This document shows, piece by piece, positions 1 through 5,871 of a stretch of DNA of 5,871 nt. This DNA is from Verrucomicrobia bacterium UBA1727 (GTDB taxonomy: Bacteria > Verrucomicrobiota > Kiritimatiellia > RFP12 > UBA1067). Both the position numbers and the translations under genes were made by a program. Location of the stretch: assembly GCA_002315875.1 (NCBI GenBank), contig DCIL01000107.1, positions 10,604 through 16,474 of the forward strand, in the 5' to 3' direction. The notes below the pieces were generated by a model that had not been told where the DNA came from, searched no databases, and worked only from the letters and a program-made list of their open reading frames with translations. The stretch's first letter is position 1, and every line of letters starts with the position of its first letter.

Positions 1-1351
1 TGCCGGTGAAGGCGAACGGCGAGGTTCGATTGCGGTCCGTCGTGTCCTTCGGCAAGGCGGGCAGCGTATCAACACCGATGCGCAGCTTGCCGCCGCGACG
101 TCCTTCGCCCGAGGGACGCTTGCCGCTCTCGATGGAGTCGAGAACGCCGTTGAGCTCGTCCCCGAGAAAGACGGATATGATCGCCGGCGGCGCCTCATTC
201 GCTCCAAGACGATGATCGTTGCCGGCACCGGCGGTGGACATGCGTAGGATGTCCGCATGCATCTCGATCGCGCGGATGATCGCCAGCAGGAAGGTCACGA
301 AGATCGCGTTCTCGCGCGGATTGTCACCTGGCGTAAGCAGATTGCGGTTACCGTAGGCGATGGACCAGTTGCAGTGCTTGCCGGATCCGTTCACACCCTC
401 AAACGGCTTTTCGTGCAGAAGGCAGACGAGATCGTTGCGCTCGGCCGTCTGCCGCAACACCTCCATGATCATCATGTTGTGATCGACGGCGAGATTGAGA
501 TCTTCGAACATCGGTGCGAGCTCGAACTGCGCGGGAGCGACCTCGTTGTGACGCGTCTTCGCCGGGATGCCGAGCCGCCAGAGCCGGTCCTCGACTTCGG
601 TCATGAATTTGAGGATTCGCGGACGAATCGCACCGAAGTAATGATCCTCGAGCTGCTGGTGCTTCGCCGGCGCCGCGCCGAAGACAGTGCGCCCCGTCTG
701 CAGCAGGTCGGGACGCTTCATGTAGAAGCGACGGTCGATAAGAAAATACTCCTGCTCTGCACCAAGCGTGATCGAAACCCGCTCACCCTTCTGTCCGAAC
801 TTCGCCATCAGTCGCTCGGTCGCGCGCGTGATCGCCTGTATTGACCTAAGGAGCGGCGTCTTCATGTCGAGCGTATCACCGGTGAACGCACAGAAGACAG
901 TCGGAATGCACAAGGTCGCACCGTTCGCGTGACGCTTGATGAAGGCGGGCGAGGTCGGATCCCACGCCGTGTAACCGCGCGCCTCGAAAGTCGAGCGCAG
1001 TCCGCCGGACGGAAAGGACGAAGCATCGGCTTCGCCGCCGATCAGGTTCTTGCCCGAGAACTTCATCACCGCAGTGGCAGGACCCGACGGCTCGAGAAAC
1101 GCATCGTGCTTTTCAGCAGTGCCGCCGGTCAGCGGTTGAAACCAGTGCGTGAAATGGTCGGCGCCTTTTGAAAGCGCCCACTTCTTCATGCCTTCAGCGA
1201 CCTCGTCCGCAATCGACGGATCTATCGCCTTGCGATCGCGCATCGTGGCGATTAGCTTGGTCGCGATGCCCTTTGGCAGGAACTCGCGAATCGCCTTCTC
1301 GGTGAAGACATCCTCACCGTAAGTTCCCAATGCCATATCCTTCTTATCCAT
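1..1351 (-). CDS. glnN: Type III glutamine synthetase, N-terminal 450 residues (3' end outside window)
   Basis: Glutamine synthetase makes glutamine from glutamate, ammonia and ATP in the cytoplasm; type III enzymes are large (about 700 residues). The frame is open from the ATG at 1351 to the window edge, giving 450 codons. Hallmarks seen: GGLRSTFEARGYTAWDPTSP (116-135), the E199-x-E201 metal-ligand pair in LGAEQEYF, E270 and E277 in RHNEVAPAQFELAP, NGSGKHCNWS (321-330) with the His expected in the active site, and AGNDHRLGANEAPPAIISVF (376-395) with its Arg and flap Glu. The protein breaks off in NRTSPFAFTG, a conserved stretch, so roughly the last 250 residues are missing. The start gives an N-terminus some 20-25 residues shorter than many GSIII proteins; only a weak purine-rich stretch (AGAAAAG) precedes it. 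It begins 14 bases after the hydrolase stop codon, so cotranscription is likely. Family assignment is firm. Confidence 0.96.
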   Translation of the reverse strand, partial: MDKKDMALGTYGEDVFTEKAIREFLPKGIATKLIATMRDRKAIDPSIADEVAEGMKKWALSKGADHFTHWFQPLTGGTAEKHDAFLEPSGPATAVMKFSGKNLIGGEADASSFPSGGLRSTFEARGYTAWDPTSPAFIKRHANGATLCIPTVFCAFTGDTLDMKTPLLRSIQAITRATERLMAKFGQKGERVSITLGAEQEYFLIDRRFYMKRPDLLQTGRTVFGAAPAKHQQLEDHYFGAIRPRILKFMTEVEDRLWRLGIPAKTRHNEVAPAQFELAPMFEDLNLAVDHNMMIMEVLRQTAERNDLVCLLHEKPFEGVNGSGKHCNWSIAYGNRNLLTPGDNPRENAIFVTFLLAIIRAIEMHADILRMSTAGAGNDHRLGANEAPPAIISVFLGDELNGVLDSIESGKRPSGEGRRGGKLRIGVDTLPALPKDTTDRNRTSPFAFTG

Positions 1352-1365
1352 GATCTTTTCTGATT

Positions 1366-3441
1366 TTACCTTTCGGTGATCACCGCACAGTTCCAGCCGT
1401 CAATGGCGGGAATCACCACGATTGCGTCCTTACCATCGCGGACGACAGGAAGCGCCTCTATCGTGCGGTCGAAAGCGCGGAACATGAGTCGCGTCACACC
1501 CTCGCGGAGTCCGCGAATGCGCACCTTGAGCGGCTGCTGGCGTCCGATCGTCGTGTTGAGCACGGTGGCCGCGGCAAACGATCCGTCCGCACGCACGCGA
1601 ACGCCGACGCAAGCGAGCACTCCGTCTTCAACGACGAGCGGCAGCGTTCCGCCGCTCGCCCAGTCGGTGATGTGCTGAAGCTGGAGGAGACGTCCCGAAG
1701 AGACGAACTGATCAACAAAGCCGGCGTAACCAAGCACTGCAACCTTGCGTCCATCCTTCAAGGTCGCAAGCACCGTCGCAAAACCACCGAGCGACTTGTC
1801 GCTCTTGAGATACTTGCCGAGAACGCGCTTTTCGGCCACGTCAGAGAAGTCGACGATATGGCCGCTCCACATATAGGTATTATGCCGCACTCCGCAGCCG
1901 CGATTGAGAGGGTCATCGGTAAAGGTCTCGTTGCGAAAACCATCCGCCTCGGCAAAGCCGGGACGCTTCTCACCCGAGGAACGGGCGGTGAGTCCACCCA
2001 GCTCGGCACCGAAGCCGCGCTTCACGAGCGCCGTCGCCGCCTTGCCGTCGAGAATGATCGCCTTCGAGTTCTTAAGAAGTCGCCTCAGCTCCGCATCGGT
2101 GCGGCGTGCGATAACCGCCTCGTCGAGGATGAGTCCCAAGTAGCGGCCGGGCGCGGACACGACCGGCATTCCGATTGAAACCAGCGAAGCATCGGGTCCG
2201 CGGAGCCGTCTGGTGTCGAACTTGTCGAAGTAGAATCCGGGATAGAACCAGCCAGCGGGAGCCGCGCCCTCGCTCGCCTTGGCATACGCTTCGAAGACTG
2301 GATGCGCCGCGGCGATTTCGGGATAAATATGACTCGAATACCATTCTGGGGTCTCGAGGTCGGCATCGGTCGCAAAGATGCTGACTGATTTGAAGCCCTG
2401 CGCGAGCGAAAGAATCGCCTCCACGCAAGTGCCGCGAGCGGTCTTGCATCCGTAGGAACGCGGACAGTTCTCAATCTCCTGACAGGTCGCGCCCATGAAA
2501 TCGTTGTCCTTGATGAGGTTGAGTCCGCCGCCACAGTCGAAGGCCTTGTTGATGACAGAGTAGGGATTACGGTCAGTGTACGCGCCACCGCCGATGCGGA
2601 TGGACGTGGGGAGTCCCGTTCCATCGCTCATCGCCTTCAAGAGCGCGCGGTTGTGCGCGCCCTGAAAGCCACACTGCAGGCCGAAGCGCGTCTGCGGCGA
2701 AACCTCGTGCACTGCCGCGGACATCTCGCGTATGAACTCGACGAGCGAACTTTCACCGAACTGATGCCAGCGCTCGGCGAGCGCGGCATCGTCCTTACAC
2801 GCCTTCACCAGCGTCTCGCGCGTCCACGCCTTGCCCTCGCGACGGGAGAACTCGTCCACGCACGTCTTGCACCAGCAGCCCTCATGGACCGGCCTGTGAT
2901 TGTGCATGCGAAGATCGTCATCCACCCACATCGTGTGCGGCTTCCACGCCGCATAGATGCGTCCCACTTCCTTGAAGTACTCGATGAGTCCCTTCTGACG
3001 CGGACAGCTGCAATACTTCGTCTCGGTACCATCAGCACCCGTAAAACCTCCCCAGGTCTTCGCGGGCGTGCTCTCCTTTGAGCCGAATGCATCGCCGTGT
3101 CCAAGCGTAGCCTGAATCTGGAGCGAAGGCACAACCCCGATTGCACGCAGCTTCTCTGCGCTCTTGGCGAGAAACTCCGAATGCCGGCGATGCCACTCGA
3201 GATGCGGATAACCGATGCCGGTCGAGAACCACACGTCGTCCGCCACTCCGGGATTCGCCTTGATCGCCTCGAAAGTTCCCTCCCAAATCTTCGGATCCTC
3301 CGTCTGGGTTCCGCGGTAGCGTTGCATCACCAGCGGCAGTCCGCCATTGTCGGCTTCAGCAGCAACCGTAACAAACGCGAACGAAAGCGCACATCTGAGC
3401 GCCAGACGAATACAGGTATTGTTTTTCACATCAGAATTCAT
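1366..3441 (-). CDS. Secreted GH42-like (beta-galactosidase-like) TIM-barrel glycoside hydrolase, substrate unknown
   Basis: A 691-residue exported protein, probably cleaving glycosides in the periplasm or outside the cell. A signal peptide covers about residues 1-30 (hydrophobic core LALRCALSFAFVTVAA, likely cut near VAAEA). Residues 35-390 look like a (beta/alpha)8 barrel: TMWVDDDLRMHNH (170-182), a CxC at 144/146 and GCWCKTC (188-194), resembling the zinc-binding Cys cluster of GH42, and CQEIENCPRSYG (320-331), whose Glu322 or Glu324 may be catalytic. Residues 430-485 resemble the Rossmann-like trimerization domain of GH42 (AIILDGKAATALVKRGFGAELG style). The last 150 or so residues look like a beta domain. 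The ATG at 3441 has no Shine-Dalgarno; a GTG at 3429 would give a cleaner signal peptide beginning M-K-N-N. It starts 9 bases after the porin stop codon. The fold is supported by pattern only; the CAZy family and substrate are not determined. Confidence 0.72.
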   Translation of the reverse strand: MNSDVKNNTCIRLALRCALSFAFVTVAAEADNGGLPLVMQRYRGTQTEDPKIWEGTFEAIKANPGVADDVWFSTGIGYPHLEWHRRHSEFLAKSAEKLRAIGVVPSLQIQATLGHGDAFGSKESTPAKTWGGFTGADGTETKYCSCPRQKGLIEYFKEVGRIYAAWKPHTMWVDDDLRMHNHRPVHEGCWCKTCVDEFSRREGKAWTRETLVKACKDDAALAERWHQFGESSLVEFIREMSAAVHEVSPQTRFGLQCGFQGAHNRALLKAMSDGTGLPTSIRIGGGAYTDRNPYSVINKAFDCGGGLNLIKDNDFMGATCQEIENCPRSYGCKTARGTCVEAILSLAQGFKSVSIFATDADLETPEWYSSHIYPEIAAAHPVFEAYAKASEGAAPAGWFYPGFYFDKFDTRRLRGPDASLVSIGMPVVSAPGRYLGLILDEAVIARRTDAELRRLLKNSKAIILDGKAATALVKRGFGAELGGLTARSSGEKRPGFAEADGFRNETFTDDPLNRGCGVRHNTYMWSGHIVDFSDVAEKRVLGKYLKSDKSLGGFATVLATLKDGRKVAVLGYAGFVDQFVSSGRLLQLQHITDWASGGTLPLVVEDGVLACVGVRVRADGSFAAATVLNTTIGRQQPLKVRIRGLREGVTRLMFRAFDRTIEALPVVRDGKDAIVVIPAIDGWNCAVITER

Positions 3442-3450
3442 ACTTAGTTG
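3442..3450 (-). other. 9-base porin-hydrolase junction without a ribosome binding site
   Basis: The spacer reads CAACTAAGT on the minus strand, between the porin TAA and the hydrolase ATG. It and the bases before it (TTTCGTTTC) contain no AGGAGG-like motif. Initiation of the hydrolase probably depends on coupling to porin translation or on an A/T-rich unstructured leader. Confidence 0.5.
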
Positions 3451-4719
3451 TTAGAAACGAAACTCAAGTTGCCAGCGGAAGAAATACGCCGGCTTTTCAG
3501 TTGCGTAATAATCACCGGGATTAAAAAATTCAACGAGCGCGTGTCCGAAGACCTCGAATCGTCCGCCCTTCTCGCGATCGGCCAGGTAAATCGGAAACTC
3601 ATACTTGAGCTGCGAAAGAAATCCTTTGAACGAACCGTCACCACCGCCGACCCGATCGCGCTCCGCCGCGAAGATGGGTCCCGCACTACCGGTAAGGCAG
3701 TGCTTCTTGCCGAACTCGAGCCCCGCCGTCGTCTTCACGTAATGCATGTTCGACCACCAGGCGACGCCGTTGTGCGTGCCGTAAAGGAACATCTCACTGT
3801 CATTGACCGCACGCGCCCACATCGGATCCCACGCGCCGCTCATGAAATGGTAGCCGAGTTTAGCAAACGGCTTCACTCCATTGCGCGAACTCTTCCAACG
3901 GACATCGGCATAGCCACTCCACTCGCGGTTCAATTGGCTCATCGCCTCGAACGAACTGGACCACTCCTCGTTCCACTGCGGCATCAGCTTTGTGCCCACA
4001 AGTTCGGTATGGTTACGATACTTACCGGTATGCAGCATCTGCTTCTGCATGGCGAATAGCTGATACCTGAACCACTTTGCGAGCTTCGAGCCCCAGATCG
4101 CACCGTAGCCGAAATCGTCCTGACGTCCCGAGCCGTCGGGAAAGCGCGCAGCGAGGGATGAAAGTCGCGTCTCAGCGAGTCCGAGGCGCATGTCATAGGC
4201 ACTATCGAGATTGTAAAGTCCAAAGACGTCGAAGGTCGAATCGTCGTCCACATTGAACCGCACCGAGGCCATATCGGTGTAGATAGTGCGCGAACCATCG
4301 CCAGGCGTGCCGTCGACGAAGACGTGATCGAGTCCGCAATAGCCGTAGAGATCCTGGCGGCCGAGCTTCAGGTCGATGAGCCCATCGTAAATCCCCTTGC
4401 CTTCAAGATAGAGATTGTCGATAATCACCTCGCCCGGCCAGGCGGTGGTGCGGTTCGGAGGTTCAATGTTCCAGCGAAACTCGTCCGTCAGTCGCGTGAA
4501 AATGCGCCACTTTCCCCACGTCTCGCCGGCATCTCCGGAAATCTCGCCCCAGATGCGCGGACGAAACCGAATGTGATCCTTTACCTTCGAGCGCGGCGTC
4601 GTGACGAGTCCGCCGTTCGGCAGCCCCGGCACGTTCTCCATCAGTTCCTGACGAATGCGCAAATCCGCCCCCGCGTCAAACGCGAGAGCGGATGCGGCGA
4701 TTAGTGCGGATATAACCAT
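3451..4719 (-). CDS. Outer-membrane beta-barrel porin, alginate-export (AlgE-like) type
   Basis: A 422-residue predicted outer-membrane channel, probably passing sugars or oligosaccharides. A short signal peptide (residues 1-13, cut after the A-L-A before FDAGADLRIRQE) is followed by alternating amphipathic strands such as DHIRFRPRIWGEI (48-60) and KWRIFTRLTDEFRW (70-83). LIDLKLGRQDLYG (114-126) matches the strand-plus-GRQ motif of the alginate export family. Residues 293-323 (MSGAWDPMW, later WWSNMHY) recall the family's loop before the final strands. The protein ends in FFRWQLEFRF, with the C-terminal Phe expected for recognition by the BAM assembly machinery. The start is fixed: the preceding gene's TAA lies in the same frame two codons upstream, so no longer form is possible. 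No Shine-Dalgarno is visible. Lying between a DUF1080 lipoprotein and a secreted hydrolase, it probably serves glycan uptake; a link to alginate itself is not shown. Confidence 0.82.
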   Translation of the reverse strand: MVISALIAASALAFDAGADLRIRQELMENVPGLPNGGLVTTPRSKVKDHIRFRPRIWGEISGDAGETWGKWRIFTRLTDEFRWNIEPPNRTTAWPGEVIIDNLYLEGKGIYDGLIDLKLGRQDLYGYCGLDHVFVDGTPGDGSRTIYTDMASVRFNVDDDSTFDVFGLYNLDSAYDMRLGLAETRLSSLAARFPDGSGRQDDFGYGAIWGSKLAKWFRYQLFAMQKQMLHTGKYRNHTELVGTKLMPQWNEEWSSSFEAMSQLNREWSGYADVRWKSSRNGVKPFAKLGYHFMSGAWDPMWARAVNDSEMFLYGTHNGVAWWSNMHYVKTTAGLEFGKKHCLTGSAGPIFAAERDRVGGGDGSFKGFLSQLKYEFPIYLADREKGGRFEVFGHALVEFFNPGDYYATEKPAYFFRWQLEFRF

Positions 4720-4725
4720 CGTTTA
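4717..4725 (-). other. Stop-start junction TAA-ACG-ATG between lipoprotein and porin
   Basis: The lipoprotein stop codon and the porin start codon are separated by one codon and lie in the same reading frame. No Shine-Dalgarno is visible in the preceding CGTCCGGCCTTG. The porin is therefore probably translated by termination-reinitiation. Any stop-codon readthrough would fuse the lipoprotein directly to the porin signal peptide. Confidence 0.6.
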
Positions 4726-5697
4726 CAAGGCCGGACGCAGAATCATGTTCTTGAAGTCGGCGTCTGAATGATCACCCTGCAGATAAATCGGACCCGCCGC
4801 GTAGAGGTTCGCGTCGATCGCGCCGCCGGTAACACCGGTGACCGGCACGTTGTCGTGAATCGTAACGCCGTTGAGCACGACCGTAAGATGACGCTTGTAG
4901 AGCGTGACACTCACGTGCTGCCACTCGCCCGGCTTCTTCTCGGCGGACACCGTCGGCGTCTCGCGTCCGTAATAGGCCGCCATGCCGTGACGGTCAACCT
5001 TCTGGCCGTAGCTGTCCACCACCTGGCACTCGAAGCGTCCGCGAAGATACACGCCGGAGTTAGACTTCGCCGGCACGCGCACATCGTACTCGAGATTGAA
5101 ATCGTAGAAGTCGGCGCGCTTCGTCTTGAGATTGGATCCGCCGCTGCTCCAGTGTCCGTCGGGACGAAGCCCGAGCTTGTTGGAGAGGACGCCGTCCTTG
5201 AACGACCAGCCGTTCTTCGCCTTCGGATTCATGAGTTCCCAACCAGCGAGACCGTCCTTCAAAAGATCGATCGGCTTGCCGAGCTTCGCATCGGACGTCT
5301 TCGCGCACGGACAGATATCGGGATTGCGCGTTGCCTCGAACGGCTGCCACGCCCCAGTGACCTCACCCTTGCCATTGCAAGGGGCGATGAGGCAGTAGAG
5401 CTTATCACCGACGACTTCACCGCGGATGCGCTGTCCGTAAGGATGCCAGAGCGAGAAACCCTTCTGGCAGATCTTCACGTCCTTGCACCACTCGGGCGAA
5501 CCCCAGCGCCACAGCACGAAGGCCTTGGCCTCGCCGTTCTCGCCGCGCGAGAAGATGAGCGAGCCGGCGTTCATACCCTCATACGGAAGCGCCGCCGACC
5601 AGTTGCCGATCACGGGATCGGCACACTTCTCGGGAACCTTGCAGCTGCAGCATCCAGCCACCACCAGCGCCGCCATCATCACTCCAAGAAACTTCAT
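4723..5697 (-). CDS. DUF1080 / 3-keto-disaccharide hydrolase-type lipoprotein with an extra N-terminal beta domain
   Basis: A 324-residue lipoprotein. MKFLGVMMAALVVAGC is a type II signal peptide, with lipobox V-A-G-C and lipidated Cys16. Residues 29-120 form a separate, beta-rich domain starting IGNWSAALPYEGM, which I do not recognise as a named family. Residues 141-324 match the DUF1080 (PF06439) fold, a concanavalin-like jelly roll: KDGLAGWELMN (147-157), NSGVYLRGRFECQVVDSYG (213-231) with conserved E223, Q225 and D228, GEWQHVSVTL (257-266), LTVVLNGVTIHDN (271-283) and the ending GPIYLQGDHSDADFKNMILR. Some characterised family members act on 3-keto-glycosides made by sugar oxidoreductases; none is encoded here, so the reaction is inferred. 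It has 11 cysteines, most of them outside the DUF1080 domain, which is unusual. It starts 16 bases after serS with a good ribosome binding site, and probably heads the three-gene exported-protein cassette. Confidence 0.88.
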   Translation of the reverse strand: MKFLGVMMAALVVAGCCSCKVPEKCADPVIGNWSAALPYEGMNAGSLIFSRGENGEAKAFVLWRWGSPEWCKDVKICQKGFSLWHPYGQRIRGEVVGDKLYCLIAPCNGKGEVTGAWQPFEATRNPDICPCAKTSDAKLGKPIDLLKDGLAGWELMNPKAKNGWSFKDGVLSNKLGLRPDGHWSSGGSNLKTKRADFYDFNLEYDVRVPAKSNSGVYLRGRFECQVVDSYGQKVDRHGMAAYYGRETPTVSAEKKPGEWQHVSVTLYKRHLTVVLNGVTIHDNVPVTGVTGGAIDANLYAAGPIYLQGDHSDADFKNMILRPAL

Positions 5698-5703
5698 AGC
5701 GTT

Positions 5704-5710
5704 CCCCTTT
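5704..5710 (-). promoter_or_regulatory. Shine-Dalgarno site for the DUF1080 lipoprotein
   Basis: On the minus strand this reads AAAGGGG, followed by a 6-base spacer (AACGCT) and the ATG at 5697. It is the only strong ribosome binding site among the four gene starts in the window. It supports the chosen start and suggests that ribosomes load afresh here after serS. Confidence 0.75.
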
Positions 5711-5713
5711 CCC

Positions 5714-5871
5714 TTATCTTACGGTTTCGAGTTTTTCCTGTCCGTTCATATACGGACGGAGCACCTCGGGAATCGTGACCGAACCATCTTCATTGAGATG
5801 CTGTTCCAAGAGCGCGACCATGAGACGCGGCAGAGCGACGCCGGACCCGTTGAGCGTGTGGACGAGCTTCG
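5714..5871 (-). CDS. serS: Seryl-tRNA synthetase, C-terminal 51 residues (5' part outside window)
   Basis: The enzyme charges tRNA-Ser with serine in the cytoplasm. The window holds only the end of the gene: the frame is open from the right edge and stops at TAA (5714-5716). The visible protein begins KLVHTLNGSGVALPRLMVAL, which is class II synthetase motif 3 as found in SerRS (bacterial consensus close to HTLNGSGLAVGRTLVA), with the ATP-binding Arg at visible residue 15. It continues with DGSVTIPEVLRPYM, the near-invariant SerRS C-terminus, then a short tail NGQEKLETVR. The stop lies 16 bases before the lipoprotein start, with no room for a terminator, so readthrough transcription into the cassette is likely. 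Nothing looks broken. Confidence 0.95.
   Translation of the reverse strand, partial: KLVHTLNGSGVALPRLMVALLEQHLNEDGSVTIPEVLRPYMNGQEKLETVR

Noticed and set aside
257..844. A 195-codon plus-strand open frame
   Set aside because: It is antisense to the well-conserved glutamine synthetase core, has no recognisable motif, and its start has no ribosome binding site.
1352..1365. Possible nitrogen-regulated promoter directly before glnN
   Set aside because: The 14-base gap is too short, and no sigma-54 (GG-N10-GC) or clear -10/-35 pair was recognised in the gap; a promoter inside the 3' end of the hydrolase gene cannot be excluded by eye.
2085..2624. A 179-codon minus-strand open frame inside the hydrolase gene
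   Set aside because: It lies in an alternative frame within the hydrolase; its Arg/Ser/Pro-rich translation has no domain features, while the main frame reads through uninterrupted.
3448..4059. A 203-codon plus-strand open frame
   Set aside because: It is antisense to the porin, whose strands, GRQ motif and terminal Phe are clear; its composition is typical of a shadow frame.
5698..5713. Possible terminator or promoter between serS and the lipoprotein gene
   Set aside because: Only 16 bases, purine-rich on the coding strand, with no inverted repeat or T-run; it holds just the ribosome binding site.
4768..5778. A 336-codon open frame on the plus strand, longer than the lipoprotein gene opposite it
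   Set aside because: It runs antisense across the lipoprotein and the end of serS, both firmly recognised by motifs. Its translation is rich in Arg, His, Leu and Val with no domain pattern, as expected of an antisense shadow in GC-rich coding DNA.

Overview
All five genes in this window lie on the minus strand, so the biological reading order runs from right to left. The order is the 3' end of serS (seryl-tRNA synthetase), a DUF1080 / 3-keto-disaccharide-hydrolase-type lipoprotein, an alginate-export-type outer-membrane porin, a secreted GH42-like glycoside hydrolase, and the 5' two thirds of glnN (type III glutamine synthetase). The sequence is coding almost throughout. The gaps between genes are only 16, 3, 9 and 14 bases, too short for an intrinsic terminator or an ordinary promoter. 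The simplest reading is one transcript. No RNA genes, mobile elements, CRISPR arrays or notable repeats were seen, and no stretch over 300 bases lacks a gene.

Organism: this is a Gram-negative bacterium, because one gene encodes a predicted outer-membrane beta-barrel and another a lipoprotein. The DNA is moderately GC-rich by eye. A type III glutamine synthetase, a lipidated DUF1080 protein and a Cys-rich GH42-like secreted enzyme together point to the Verrucomicrobiota / Lentisphaerota / Kiritimatiellota (PVC) group, possibly a gut or sediment glycan degrader. This placement is inference from family distribution, not proof.

How the genes may work together: the three middle genes all encode exported proteins, with a lipobox on the first, a signal peptide and barrel on the second, and a signal peptide on the third. 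They could form a compact glycan-use cassette: a porin for oligosaccharide entry, a secreted TIM-barrel hydrolase, and a lipoprotein acting on (possibly 3-keto) glycosides. The cassette sits between two housekeeping genes, serS and glnN, with almost no spacing. Only its first gene has a clear Shine-Dalgarno sequence. The porin ATG lies two codons after the previous stop codon in the same frame, which suggests translational coupling.

Limits: both end genes are cut by the window. The CAZy family and substrate of the hydrolase and the sugar handled by the porin cannot be told from the sequence alone.
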